Source: Tubiluchus corallicola
Taxonomy: Eukaryota; Priapulida; Priapulimorpha; Priapulimorphida; Tubiluchidae
Reading direction: 5' to 3'
Assembly: GCA_030141605.1 (NCBI GenBank)
Contig: JAQGDQ010000026.1
Span: forward strand, 620,001-684,000
Length of the DNA stretch: 64,000 nt
Under the pieces are notes generated by a model. It saw only the letters and a program-made list of their open reading frames with translations, ran no database searches and was not told the DNA's origin. Position numbers and translations under genes: made by a program. This document shows positions 52,001 through 57,612 of the stretch, one piece after another (position 1 is the first letter of the stretch; every line of letters begins with the position of its first letter).

Positions 52001-54082
52001 AATGATAAAGATATGTACCTTAAGAAAGAACGATAAAAATGTTACGTCTCTCGTACCATCTATCTTTATTGTAAATTTAATTGGATTTTCTAATTGTATA
52101 ACAGGTCATACAAAATCACTTTTGGTTGAAACGAGACGAAATCGTTCATCAGGTAGAAGGTTGGATAGCTGAAATGGAAGGTTTCCTTACTGATAAGCGA
52201 ACTGGCAGGGCTGTACAGCATAACACGCAGGCGCTAAAGGTTTGGTACATCTAAATCATTTAATTACTGTCCAAGGTTTAATCACTGCTGTGTCTTCATT
52301 ATTAATAATACTTGTAATACATAACTTTTAGATTTAAGCATAACCATCTTCAGTTTGCATTTTATTTGCTGGTGAAGAAGCCAACATATCATGTATGAAA
52401 CATAATTTATTATTGATAGTACTGTATTTCTTGGCTTTGATGTATTGTTTTTTGGTTAGGAAAGTGTTTTATACAGACTGGGATCCTGGCCCAGTCTGAG
52501 CCGGTATCAGGTATTTGCGGCTTGCAACTAATATTGAATGGCTATGGTGGTACCGGAACGTAGCTCGTTATCAAAAATAATCTAAGATAAAACTCAGCCC
52601 GACTGAAGTTACTTAACTATGTTCGGTATATGCGCACTCTTCCTCTGTAAGACCATAAGTAATATAATGGAAAAAACTGCCCAGAGTCAATTTTTCAATG
52701 GCCACCTATCCATCTACTAATGAGGTTTGTTGCTACTTAACTATTTTATCATAGCCGTCATACATAATGACCACTCGGTCATATATCATCCAATTTTGTT
52801 CTTTTTTGTGTGTATAAAGAAATATCTGTTTTGGCGAATCATTTTAAACCATATTTCTCTGGTAATTTTGAGCTCTGGGCTCACTGTTGCATGTAAATAA
52901 AATGAGCTTTGTCGAAAAACATTGAATTAAAAAGTTTAACTTTTTTTCTTTTAGCGGCATTTTGCTCAGCTTCAAGAAGAGTTCAACAAAATGAAACCTT
53001 CCAAAGCTCTAGAAAATGTTACTCCTGCACTTACAGGGGTGGAAACTGGTCCATACATTAGCGCCCCAAGTGCCACTGCTGGAAGTACAAGTATAACTTG
53101 TACTAATCCTGCACCAGCTACCACCCAAGATGTTAACATTTCGGGTATGATTCTGTTTCATAAAATTTATTTCATACTCTTGAAATTGTATCACATTATT
53201 TCACTAACAATAAACTGCAACTGGCAAACTGATGAAAACTGTTGAGTGCTGGAAGACCTAGAGATGCTCCCAATAAATTTAAATACTTTGTGTAACTGTT
53301 TTTTTTTTTGCAAACCCATAGAATTTGCAATGAATTAAAAAACTGCACTAATAATCAAAAGATTATAATAAGGGGATAATTAAAATATAATAAAGCAGCA
53401 TTACTGGGTGTTTTGAACATTGGAAAACTTGGATTCGCCTTATGAAGCAGGTGCTGCAATGGGTACCTTACTAAACATAAAAACTAAGAAGGTGTGTTTA
53501 CCAATAATAAGAACTTCAACTTTGTGTCCTTATTTCTAGATTGTAAGGGCACTTCTGCATATGTGTGTTTAATTAAAATAAGTGCTGTAGATTCATTGTG
53601 TCTACAGTACATGAAGTAGTGGATTAAGATTTGTATAGAGCAACCAACTTGCCAGACACCAATTTGGTGCAGGACCTTGATGGCTATGTCTACCATCACC
53701 ATAATGAGTACATTGTTTGACAGTGGCCATTATTTTGAAGATATTTAATATCATTTGTTTTATTGCTCCTTGACATAAACCAATTACTGTGCAAGTTTTG
53801 AAATTCTTTACTGTATCTCAGAACATGTATCTTTATATCTGTATCTTTATAGCCAAAAAATGCAACAGTATAAAGGAAACTGCAGCACTTTAATAAATGT
53901 ACTTTTGTCATTTTTTGTAAGGAGTTGCTTATTTTTTAGATGTTGATGAAACTAAGTTCAGTGAAGATGTGGAGGAGCCAGATCCAGCCAACGATGTTTT
54001 CATTATCGATTTTAGTCCGGATGAAGTGGTGGATATTTATAATGATATAGGCAGTTATGACGATTCTTTTCCAAGTTGTTGA
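188..54082 (+). CDS. BIRC6: BIRC6 (BRUCE/Apollon), giant E2/E3 ubiquitin ligase; 60 exons in window, 5' end outside
   Basis: This spliced coding region is spread over 60 exons, whose positions are given in the sub-entries. My exon set sums to 14,291 nt: 2 nt of a split codon, then 4,762 sense codons and a stop, with every junction in phase. The order of conserved blocks follows vertebrate BIRC6 from just after the BIR domain to the C-terminus. Family knowledge: BIRC6 is a roughly 4,850-residue membrane-associated anti-apoptotic protein that ubiquitinates caspases, SMAC/DIABLO, HTRA2 and LC3 and acts in cytokinesis and autophagy; it forms an antiparallel dimer with a central substrate cavity. 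Seen here: WD-like blades, two beta-sandwich domains, a ubiquitin-like segment and a C-terminal UBC domain. The start codon and the BIR zinc site lie before position 1, so caspase/SMAC binding cannot be judged. Introns range from about 90 nt to 3.1 kb and hold transposons. The family assignment is very secure; individual splice sites are inferred without transcripts. Confidence 0.96.
2522..4096 (+). CDS. BIRC6: BIRC6 exon 5: low-complexity insert plus propeller blade
   Basis: A single 1,575-nt exon, the longest in the window. The first two thirds are rich in Ser, Thr, Asp and Glu, look disordered, and match the variable acidic region between the BIR and the next conserved blades in vertebrates. 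The last third is conserved: [20 protein letters not shown], then [20 protein letters not shown] and [14 protein letters not shown], which read as propeller strands. A CSVCG pair near the start is probably incidental. The exon contains an internal 26-residue tandem duplication (separate entry). Acceptor is AG at 2520-2521, donor GT at 4097-4098. The upstream mini-exon leaves one nt (G) that completes GGT here, which fixes the frame. Confidence 0.9.
3418..3573 (+). repeat. Coding tandem duplication, 2 x 78 nt (26 residues)
   Basis: Two adjacent copies inside BIRC6 exon 5 start at 3418 and 3496. Both share STTLTSSL followed by SKSML with only small changes between (DGAVA versus EVAGT). The period is 78 nt, so the frame is kept. 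It lies in the disordered insert, where length changes are expected to be tolerated. Confidence 0.85.
4708..5847 (+). CDS. BIRC6: BIRC6 exons 6-7: last propeller blade and conserved HPQH linker
   Basis: Exons: 4708-4866 and 5628-5847. Exon 6 encodes [16 protein letters not shown], a WD-like strand pair matching the vertebrate GGELHFLQI blade, followed by an acidic linker. Exon 7 starts [20 protein letters not shown] and contains [17 protein letters not shown] and [11 protein letters not shown], one of the best-conserved stretches in the protein. Phase is 1 into both exons and 2 out of exon 7 (AA + C = Asn in exon 8). Exon boundaries have standard AG and GT. Matches are from memory of the vertebrate protein, not a search. 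Confidence 0.92.
7240..10188 (+). CDS. BIRC6: BIRC6 exons 8-11: conserved sandwich-like block and start of helical scaffold
   Basis: Exons: 7240-7357, 8112-8414, 9461-9645, 9940-10188. Exon 8 encodes [20 protein letters not shown], matching the vertebrate DEHVFEL...ACMVGHVDF stretch. Exon 9 contains [20 protein letters not shown], as in vertebrates (DILCGPVWLASGLDL). Exon 10 carries [15 protein letters not shown]-like sequence and exon 11 begins [19 protein letters not shown], both aligning with the helical region. Phases are 0 after exons 8 and 9 and 2 after exons 10 and 11. The 1-kb intron between exons 9 and 10 shows no recognisable element. Confidence 0.93.
10382..10580 (+). repeat. Purine-rich GA microsatellite tract
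   Basis: About 190 nt of almost pure purine on the + strand: a (GA)n core at roughly 10449-10534 flanked by GGGA/GGAG variants. It lies in the intron between BIRC6 exons 11 and 12. Open frames across it (Arg-Glu or Ser-Leu repeats) are artefacts of the dinucleotide repeat. Confidence 0.95.
10868..15755 (+). CDS. BIRC6: BIRC6 exons 12-15: helical scaffold ([11 protein letters not shown] to ARYGLYGTP)
   Basis: Exons: 10868-10993, 14126-14232, 14498-14657, 15521-15755. Exon 12 encodes [20 protein letters not shown], matching vertebrate CFFEAGRSIAHKCARFLALC. Exon 13 has [18 protein letters not shown], exon 14 [18 protein letters not shown] and AARYG, and exon 15 [14 protein letters not shown]. 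The 3.1-kb intron 12 contains a Tigger-type transposon. Exon 12 ends with two nt (GA) that join exon 13 (C) in phase, so the exon-like segment at 13750-13936 is not needed and would break the frame. Alignment to the vertebrate protein is collinear across this join. Confidence 0.92.
11255..13225 (+). mobile_element. Tigger/pogo-type DNA transposon, decayed, with nested insertion
   Basis: Terminal inverted repeats start CAGTAAGTCCTCGCTTAACG on the left and, read on the other strand, CAGCAAGTCCTTGCTTAACG on the right. A TA target-site duplication flanks it (11253-11254 and 13226-13227). Inside, 11673-11983 encodes a CENP-B-type N-terminal helix-turn-helix ([19 protein letters not shown]...STAKTIHKN), and 12060-12117 encodes [12 protein letters not shown], the motif around the first Asp of the DDE triad in Tigger/jerky transposases. 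The frame is broken between them and the rest of the DDE domain is missing. From about 12180 to 13015, sequence rich in GGTATATTCTGG/CCAGAATATACC-like inverted motifs looks like a second element inserted into the transposase. Length 1,971 bp. It cannot be autonomous. Confidence 0.85.
15187..15240 (+). repeat. (GT)n / (GTGC)n microsatellite
   Basis: A GT dinucleotide run that passes into GTGC/GCGT units, located in the intron between BIRC6 exons 14 and 15. Confidence 0.95.
15938..16011 (+). repeat. (ATT)n microsatellite
   Basis: About 24 uninterrupted ATT units in the intron between BIRC6 exons 15 and 16. The poly-Ile frames on both strands are products of this repeat. It ends about 10 bp before the intronic copy of part of exon 16. 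Confidence 0.97.
16021..16068 (+). repeat. Intronic copy of 48 bp of BIRC6 exon 16
   Basis: Matches 16761-16808 with 3 mismatches in 48 bp. In the exon, this stretch encodes [16 protein letters not shown], which has no counterpart in the vertebrate protein. Either part of the exon was copied into the intron or a repeat was captured by the exon. Confidence 0.85.
16682..18597 (+). CDS. BIRC6: BIRC6 exons 16-19: LEVEPLHF block, YKPG repeats and coiled coil
   Basis: Exons: 16682-16918, 17297-17630, 18140-18189, 18442-18597. Exon 16 opens [20 protein letters not shown], matching vertebrate [19 protein letters not shown]; the rest is poorly conserved. Exon 17 holds three YKP-containing heptads (17409-17471) followed by a Gln/Lys-rich coiled coil ([20 protein letters not shown]), in the place of the vertebrate Gln-rich coiled coil. 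Exon 18 encodes [16 protein letters not shown], and exon 19 ends SATSAKK. Exon 17 must use the donor at 17631 (leaving G) to stay in frame with exon 18; a stronger-looking donor 4 nt upstream would shift the frame. Confidence 0.85.
17409..17471 (+). repeat. Coding minisatellite, 3 x 21 nt (YKPG heptads)
   Basis: Three 21-nt units encode [14 protein letters not shown] and QYKPGVN in BIRC6 exon 17, just before the coiled coil. Vertebrate BIRC6 has a Pro-rich spacer nearby but I know of no such repeat there. Confidence 0.85.
18388..18426 (+). repeat. Short intronic tandem duplication, 21-bp period
   Basis: TTCTTGGTAATTGATG occurs twice with a 21-bp period, ending about 15 bp before the acceptor of BIRC6 exon 19. 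Confidence 0.8.
18972..22634 (+). CDS. BIRC6: BIRC6 exons 20-22: first beta-sandwich (carbohydrate-binding-like) domain
   Basis: Exons: 18972-19062, 20384-20598, 22428-22634. The junction of exons 20 and 21 rebuilds [17 protein letters not shown], nearly identical to vertebrates. Exon 21 continues [20 protein letters not shown] and ends AVCRYLK; exon 22 opens [20 protein letters not shown] and [11 protein letters not shown]. The pattern (ARRFV.LDF, then LSIDxW, then VTVxGRYG) is that of a jelly-roll/discoidin-like sandwich. In BIRC6 structures this domain is part of the dimer scaffold; a sugar ligand is not established. Intron 20 contains a foldback and a MITE. Intron 21 (1.8 kb) contains degenerate repeats rich in TGCAGA around 21290-21790. 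Confidence 0.95.
19503..19639 (+). repeat. Foldback (near-palindrome), about 54-bp arms
   Basis: ATTTTCATAAACCATTACAG at the left end is the reverse complement of the right end, and the complementarity runs through about 54 bp with a short loop near 19557-19584. It lies 34 bp upstream of the MITE at 19674. Because it reads nearly the same on both strands, similar short ORFs appear on both. Confidence 0.9.
19674..20112 (+). mobile_element. TA-flanked MITE, family 2, copy A (439 bp)
   Basis: Starts CACTCATATCTCGATTTGCC and ends with the complementary AGCCGAGATATGAGTG, flanked by TA on both sides (19672-19673, 20113-20114). The interior has no coding capacity. The TA duplication suggests a Tc1/mariner-pogo type mover. 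Copy B lies at 38932-39279. Confidence 0.85.
23004..28898 (+). CDS. BIRC6: BIRC6 exons 23-28: helical scaffold (WWGxFLxN..FPQDR to SWGGPW)
   Basis: Exons: 23004-23557, 24046-24182, 24291-24416, 25041-25327, 26302-26541, 28715-28898. Exon 23 includes [30 protein letters not shown] and [12 protein letters not shown], closely matching vertebrates. Exon 24 begins [13 protein letters not shown], exon 25 has [16 protein letters not shown], exon 26 is a basic coiled coil ([16 protein letters not shown]), exon 27 has [20 protein letters not shown], and exon 28 has [20 protein letters not shown]. For exon 24 I chose the donor at 24183, giving [17 protein letters not shown]; a donor at 24171 also keeps frame and would drop four residues. 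The 2.2-kb intron 27 carries a large inverted repeat and a Tigger-type MITE. Confidence 0.93.
24451..24605 (+). repeat. (GTAT)n microsatellite followed by AATRC pentamer array
   Basis: A GTAT tetranucleotide run (to about 24508) is followed by about 90 nt of imperfect CAATA/CAATG pentamers (TACAATACAATGCAATGCAA). It starts 35 bp after the donor of BIRC6 exon 25. Confidence 0.9.
26625..27830 (+). repeat. Large inverted repeat, about 250-bp diverged arms
   Basis: The left arm (about 26625-26900), read on the other strand, aligns with the right arm (about 27540-27830): shared landmarks are GCTTAAAAAC, TTTAAGT, TTTTCCTGAAG, GGTT.TGTTTTGCA and the outer CTTAAG. Identity is moderate. Between the arms is about 600 bp of unrecognised sequence. 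It looks like an old foldback or long-TIR element in the intron between BIRC6 exons 27 and 28. No transposase was seen. Confidence 0.75.
27977..28641 (+). mobile_element. Tigger-type MITE (665 bp)
   Basis: Terminal repeats CAGTAAGTCCACGCTTAACG (left) and the complement of CGTTAAGCGAGGTCCTACTG (right), with TA duplications at 27975-27976 and 28642-28643. The ends match the Tigger-like element at 11255-13225, so that family is the likely source of its transposase. No coding content. Confidence 0.9.
28980..29020 (+). repeat. Small hairpin CTCGAATT / AATTCGAG
   Basis: A perfect 8-bp inverted pair separated by 7 nt inside the intron after BIRC6 exon 28. The surrounding AACTCGAAATCTGCTAACTCG resembles ends of some pogo/Tigger transposons, so this may be a transposon fragment. 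Confidence 0.45.
29441..31654 (+). CDS. BIRC6: BIRC6 exons 29-32: variable acidic linker
   Basis: Exons: 29441-29611, 30485-30896, 31147-31265, 31533-31654. Exon 29 is Thr/Ser/Asn-rich and unconserved. Exon 30 starts [20 protein letters not shown] and is acidic (GEDEPEPEM), in the position of the vertebrate acidic DLEKDPLAAKVFKPISSTW linker; [19 protein letters not shown] may correspond to KVFKPIS. Exons 31 and 32 recover homology: [17 protein letters not shown] matches vertebrate VSQALDARLEVGLEQ. Phases chain correctly (1, 1, 2, 1, 0). This is the least conserved stretch after exon 5, so the boundaries of exon 29 are less certain. Confidence 0.82.
29745..30366 (+). mobile_element. Tigger-type MITE, old 5'-truncated copy
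   Basis: Diverged copy of the 27977-28641 element: shared stretches include AAATTAAATGTTTTAT, TCTTTCTGCTTGCTTGAAA and AAAATGAA near the right end. The right end (GTTATTAAGCAAGCACTTAT) is a degraded form of the Tigger-like repeat; the left end is missing. It lies in the intron between BIRC6 exons 29 and 30. Confidence 0.75.
31774..34729 (+). CDS. BIRC6: BIRC6 exons 33-36: helical scaffold with GPLDAQ and [14 protein letters not shown]
   Basis: Exons: 31774-32064, 32847-33026, 33278-33414, 33621-34729. Exon 33 has [17 protein letters not shown] and LLKLWYVLS. Exon 34 ends LLENQ and exon 35 opens [19 protein letters not shown], matching vertebrate VGPTATQAMQEFLTRLQVH. Exon 36 (1,109 nt) begins [20 protein letters not shown] and has [20 protein letters not shown], both nearly identical to vertebrates, then [19 protein letters not shown] and NFAPLG. 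Exon 34 must end at 33026, so its intron begins GC (CAG|GCATGT); any GT nearby breaks the frame. Confidence 0.94.
34805..35276 (+). mobile_element. 472-bp inverted-repeat element with ribozyme-like arms
   Basis: Both ends read GAATGCCCTTGTAGTCT inward (right end on the other strand), and the inverted arms extend about 78 bp with some divergence (34805-34882 and 35199-35276). Each arm contains CTGANGA and GAAA boxes spaced by 13 nt: on the + strand in the right arm, on the - strand in the left arm. The interior has no protein motif. Hammerhead motifs at element ends are known from Penelope-like retroelements and retrozymes, but no reverse transcriptase is visible and the family is not proven. 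It lies in the intron between BIRC6 exons 36 and 37. Confidence 0.7.
35201..35240 (+). ncRNA. Candidate type I hammerhead ribozyme
   Basis: Order of elements: stem I strand CAG (35203-35205), core box CTGACGA (35206-35212), stem II AACCT/AGGTT with a 3-nt loop (35213-35225), core box GAAA (35226-35229), minimal self-complementary stem III AGCT (35229-35232), predicted cleavage after T35233, and stem I return strand CTG (35234-35236). The core conforms to CUGANGA and GAAA; the very short stem III is typical of retroelement hammerheads, which tend to act as dimers. Activity is inferred, not shown. The left-arm copy (34853-34876, - strand) has the same boxes but weaker stems. Confidence 0.5.
35425..36691 (+). 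CDS. BIRC6: BIRC6 exons 37-38: second beta-sandwich domain
   Basis: Exons: 35425-35625 and 36406-36691. Exon 37 contains [20 protein letters not shown] and [16 protein letters not shown], nearly the vertebrate sequence. Exon 38 has [20 protein letters not shown], then LTFIKLQL and [20 protein letters not shown]. The alternating strands and the closing GLSQI.LLG pattern are those of a discoidin-like/APC10-like sandwich. The junction A|CT and the adjacent Gly codon in NFAPLG confirm the phases. Ligand unknown. Confidence 0.95.
37385..40176 (+). CDS. BIRC6: BIRC6 exons 39-42: scaffold leading to the BIRC6-specific domain
   Basis: Exons: 37385-37635, 37796-37889, 38342-38527, 39569-40176. Exon 39 begins [20 protein letters not shown] and has [20 protein letters not shown]. 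Exon 40 has [16 protein letters not shown]. Exon 41 has [20 protein letters not shown] and [11 protein letters not shown]. Exon 42 opens [20 protein letters not shown] then [20 protein letters not shown], matching vertebrate LLCSMCHVHPNYFSLLMGWM; its middle is a variable Ser-rich insert and its end ([20 protein letters not shown]) is again conserved. Intron 41 contains a family 2 MITE. Confidence 0.94.
38932..39279 (+). mobile_element. TA-flanked MITE, family 2, copy B (348 bp)
   Basis: Shares GTGTATTAGACTCAC, GTAATGTAGAAT and GGGCCGCTCCT with copy A at 19674-20112, and the same right end GGAGATATGAGTG followed by TA. The left end is degraded (CTACTGGTATTTCTCGGTTT). A probable TA duplication lies at 38930-38931 and 39280-39281. 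Located in the intron between BIRC6 exons 41 and 42. Confidence 0.85.
40327..43277 (+). CDS. BIRC6: BIRC6 exons 43-46: end of scaffold and ubiquitin-like segment
   Basis: Exons: 40327-40496, 40776-40920, 41565-41795, 43005-43277. Exon 43 has [20 protein letters not shown] and WLGGPEGN, matching vertebrate LRFLTEVGNSHIMKDWLGGSE. Exon 44 has [20 protein letters not shown]. Exon 45 has [20 protein letters not shown], then [20 protein letters not shown], which with exon 46 (DTPNVSLEH) corresponds to the ubiquitin-like domain. Exon 46 also carries [15 protein letters not shown], conserved as [12 protein letters not shown], and [10 protein letters not shown]. The ubiquitin-like call rests on alignment position, not on fold prediction. 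Intron 45 carries a TA-flanked MITE. Confidence 0.93.
41466..41538 (+). repeat. Intronic tandem duplication, 36-bp period
   Basis: GAGTGCAAGTTCATTAATTT occurs at 41466 and again at 41502. The second unit ends about 25 bp before the acceptor of BIRC6 exon 45, so it covers the likely branch-point region. Confidence 0.9.
41827..42787 (+). mobile_element. TA-flanked MITE, family 3 (961 bp)
   Basis: Left end CAGTAGGTGCCGCTTAATAG; the right end, read on the other strand, is CAGTAGGCGCCGCTTAATAG. TA duplications at 41825-41826 and 42788-42789. The ends resemble those of the Tigger-type elements (CAGTAGGACCTCGCTTAACG), so the same transposase group probably moved it. The interior includes a GCTAATA/TATTAGC hairpin near 42500 and no coding motif. 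Confidence 0.9.
43373..49065 (+). CDS. BIRC6: BIRC6 exons 47-54: C-terminal helical arm before the UBC domain
   Basis: Exons: 43373-43576, 44421-44668, 45086-45299, 46152-46366, 46834-47037, 47683-47845, 48193-48385, 48824-49065. Strong matches to vertebrates: [10 protein letters not shown] (47), [20 protein letters not shown] (48), [20 protein letters not shown] with [11 protein letters not shown] (49), [20 protein letters not shown] (50), [19 protein letters not shown] (51), [10 protein letters not shown] and [13 protein letters not shown] (52), [20 protein letters not shown] (53). Exon 54 is basic and less conserved except [13 protein letters not shown] and KELQF. The acceptor of exon 54 (CCAAG at 48819-48823) is weak but is the one that fits the phase. 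Confidence 0.94.
49623..52239 (+). CDS. BIRC6: BIRC6 exons 55-58: UBC (E2) catalytic domain
   Basis: Exons: 49623-49840, 50558-50797, 51618-51806, 52105-52239. The domain carries ubiquitin from E1 to substrate; in BIRC6 the E2 fold is fused to substrate-binding scaffold, so E2 and E3 functions sit in one chain. Exon 55 has [20 protein letters not shown] and [16 protein letters not shown]. Exon 56 has [40 protein letters not shown] and GRPEEKWN. The catalytic Cys is in KVCLS (codon 50723-50725), and the usual HPN is FNPN as in vertebrates. Exon 57 has [20 protein letters not shown], and exon 58 the closing helix ([17 protein letters not shown]). All four exons start and end in phase 0 except the entry to exon 55. 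This is the best-conserved part of the gene and appears catalytically intact. Confidence 0.98.
52955..54082 (+). CDS. BIRC6: BIRC6 exons 59-60: C-terminal tail and stop
   Basis: Exons: 52955-53144 and 53940-54082, stop TGA at 54080-54082. Exon 59 begins [17 protein letters not shown], corresponding to vertebrate KRHTAQLREELLKL, then a Thr/Ala/Pro-rich stretch. Exon 60 is acidic ([20 protein letters not shown]) and ends DDSFPSC. Vertebrate BIRC6 also ends in a short acidic, unconserved tail. Exon 60 is supported by phase (G + AT = Asp) and by its open frame to a stop; its homology is weak. Confidence 0.85.
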
Positions 54083-57000
54083 TGATACGACTTGCTAGGC
54101 TATATTTATTTGGTATGCGATTTATTTGTAGTATGATATGTGGCGAAGTGTGACAGTGTTGCCATTAGTGCGTAAAGTTTGACAAGAATATAATTTTAAT
54201 GTGTGCTTTGGTTACATAATCCAGGTTTAGTCTTAATTTCTGAATTCGTCAACAGTGCAAGGTGCTACCGCTAATTTAAATGTACTGATACATTCTGCTT
54301 ACATACATATGTAAAGAAAATATTCTTCTCTGTGATATATTATTATGAAATCACATGATCATTTGACAGAAAATGTTTATTGGTTTTTCTTTTTCGAGTT
54401 TTGCTTAAATTTTTGTTTGCCATTGTATTTCGTTACGTTATAGGTGTCATTTTTTGCCTTATGACTACCTTTCGGTTAGGTTATTTGTTTGCTGTATGCT
54501 TTTCATCAACATGTTTAATAAGATGTTTTTTCAGTGGAAATATGTATGTATGTATGATAAGGAAGTTGAGCATCGGAGATTTTATTGATTTATTGTGTAA
54601 GACCATTGAATTTTGAATAGGAATATTTTTTCTGTGTGTTTTTTAGCTAGGTTGCTTATAAGTTTGAATGAATATTGTCTACACTTCTGAATCAGTCAAT
54701 ATAAGTAATAACTGTATGTTAACGTGTTGTGGAAAACCAAGTTAAAGATCAATACAAAACTATTGTGATGTTAATCTTGTAACATAATCTCTAGTTATTC
54801 ATTGTAACCTGTACAAGCTGAATATACATGGTACTTTGTCGAAATTGCCTATGTATTTGTATAATTGATATAAATGATCGTTTGCCTTTGTTAACAAATG
54901 TGAAATCTTTATTTTGTTTTTGTAATGAGCACAGAAGGCTGTTTCAGCTTCAGTCTTATCTGAAATTCTTGTAAACTTGAACAGTTTTTCTCTTTCTAAA
55001 AAGTATTCAAGTCCTCCATGAGGTCATTGTGGGGTTAAAAATTTACCTTGATATTTCTTACCTTGAACCTTCGACCTTGTGAAACCACAAGCAATGGGTT
55101 TCCAGGTGTCCCATATATCTGTGCCTGTATCTAGCTTAATGATTATAGCTCTACCGTTTTTAATTTCATTATGCGGACACAGATTCACACCTGAGGCTAA
55201 ACCGTGCCTATGTACGTACTACCGTCAGGTGTGGAAAAACCTTACTGAAACAAATTTGTTAATAACTCAAGATTTATTTTAACATAAATTAAAATCGTAC
55301 GTCGACAACAACAATAAAACACTGAGAATGCTACATTTTTATAATACATTCATCACTACTTATAAACCGTACTTGTAACTGATCAAATCATTTTCTATTT
55401 ACATGAGAAAAACAAAACGTAGACAGTCAAATAAATAACTATGTATATTAAAATGTTACACATAAGAGAGTCAAGCTTTAGCAGTCGAGTAGCACTTTCA
55501 CAGTAAATGTGTTGAGATTCTTTCAGAATGAAAATCAAAATTAGTAAAAAATATCAATAAAATGATGGTATTGCACACTAAAAACATTTGCTGCTTGAAA
55601 AGATTTAACTAATAATTGCCTATAGTGTTATTCTCTCGATCTTTACATATAATCATATAATAATCTACAGTGAAATTAAGTACACACGTATGTAAATCAA
55701 ATACTGCAACAATCCTTTCAACAAGATAATACAGTCATTAATGCACGCTGGTGGTAATTTAAGTCTACATATGCATCAGAAAAATTGTTATAAGCTATGT
55801 TCACAACATTTATACATATCCTTCCCTAATGCACACGCATGCGAATATACAATACACATATACTATCAATCACCACAATATACCTTATTGCTTTACTTAG
55901 ATAATATTACTGTTATAAGCCAATGAAATGGAGAAGTACAGACAATAATTTTCACTATACACAAAATGCATTCTAACATTGTCATTTGGCCTCGATAGCT
56001 GACAATTAGACGACATGACTGGCGGCTAACTGCCAAAGACAGCACAAAAGAGATACTTCAGCAGGCAATATTTCACATTAACTTTAATCTCTCACAAGAA
56101 TTTTGCACAATTAAAAGCTAGCAAGTAGCTGCATTAAAATTCAATACTCTAATGCAGCTTTGAAATGAAGAATGTTAAATATTCCACTCTGCACAAGTTC
56201 ATATATACAGTATACAGCCAATAAAATCTTTAAAATCACAGAACTAAATTGAGACATAACCTAAAGTCATAGTATAGTCAAAGTCATAACCTGTCGTAGT
56301 AACTCGATATTCTACTTGACAATGACATTGTCCGTAATCGACCTTTCATGTTTCACAGCAAGCTGCTCAGATAAAGCTCATGTAATTAAGTACTAATTTA
56401 AGAAAGTCAAAAGAGCTAATGGTACAGGGTAACAATAATACTAGTATAAAAATCCAAAGTATATCACACTTACTAGCAACTACTTTTCATCAACTACTAT
56501 CACACACAGTTGCACCTAGCATCTGTTCTTTTGAACAAGTAAGTTCTTTAGGATTAGCAAAATTGCTTTACAGCATTTACGGAATAATTTAAAAAATTTA
56601 ATGTGAAATACAATACGTTTTAATGATTTTGTATTCTAAATGATGACGCGTTGCAGTACTCAATGATAATTATCAAATACAGTGGTTACATTTTGCAGGC
56701 TACCGGTAAGCAGTACAGCAATACCTGACTAGAAACACCGCAAGCTTTATCATTAGTGTAAATGCCTCCTTGGAAATTTACAAATGTTATAAATTACGCA
56801 AGGAAAACTACCCTTCCATGCAACACATTAACTTTGCAAATAGAAATATCATTGATGATTTAAAATAAAATGATACACAGCAGAATTTAAGTTTGCGAAA
56901 AGAGCAAACTATCACTCACGATTTGCACTTGAAATAAGATTGCCCTTGCAATAAATATGGTAATTATTAACAGTGGCAAACAAACCAAGGAATGGATCTA

Positions 57001-57268
57001 CTACAAGTTAATAAAAAAATTCAACTATTTACAAATCTATCGGCTAAGACAAACATTCCAAAGCACTTGTCTAACAAATCAATCAATAATTTTTCTGACG
57101 GACACACAAAGGTAAAAAACTACAATTAGTAATCTCTGAGTATACCCAGCAACCTAAGATCAAGGCAACATTTAACTTCTACATTGCAAACCTTGCAGAA
57201 CTGCAAATATAAATGACTTTTTGGCTACATTCTACCAGTAATATCTGGCATATAAATTTCTGGCTGTT
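54083..57268. other. Convergent intergenic interval with both 3' UTRs
   Basis: BIRC6 (+) and stonin (-) end toward each other here. AT-rich, with no recognisable coding sequence; short ORFs have no family features. Candidate polyadenylation signals are AATAAA on the + strand at 55313-55318 (BIRC6) and AATAAA on the - strand, seen as TTTATT at 55273-55278 (stonin), along with weaker ATTAAA-type variants. If those two are used, the transcripts overlap at their ends. This is inference; transcript ends are not visible in DNA. Confidence 0.5.
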
Positions 57269-57612
57269 TCAAGATGAAGAATCCCCGTCACTGCTGCTGT
57301 TGTCTCCCTCGTGTCCTGCTTCTGGCTCTTCTGTTTCCTTACTAGTGATGATGGGCTGACTAGGATCTGGTATTTCCACTCCAGTGTCTAAGTCTTGCTC
57401 AATGTCAATTGTCATCTCGTACCTGGCAATCTGGCGTAGAAATTTCTCTGGCGGTTCCTGACTGGCAACAGACACTGACCGCACTGTTGTGTGAGAGACA
57501 GTTGTTGCAGGCATTGTAAATTCTGCATATGCTATGGTGGGATATGATTCGGGTGGATTGTCATATTCCTGTGTCTCTAACCGGCATACCATCAGCTGAG
57601 TAGCATATGCAG
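57269..57612 (-). CDS. Stonin last coding exon: end of MHD and acidic tail
   Basis: Begins CT, completing T+CT = Ser, then AYATQLMVCRLETQEYD, EFTMPATTVSHTTVRSVSVA and FLRQIARYEMTIDIEQ, the standard last strands of the stonin mu homology domain. It closes with an acidic, Ser-rich tail (GDNSSSDGDSSS) of about 35 residues. The acceptor is ATTTTCAG above 57612. Confidence 0.93.

Noticed and set aside
54380-54616. Hydrophobic 78-codon frame after the BIRC6 stop
   Set aside because: AT-rich 3' UTR sequence rich in Phe/Leu codons, with no recognisable domain or splice context.
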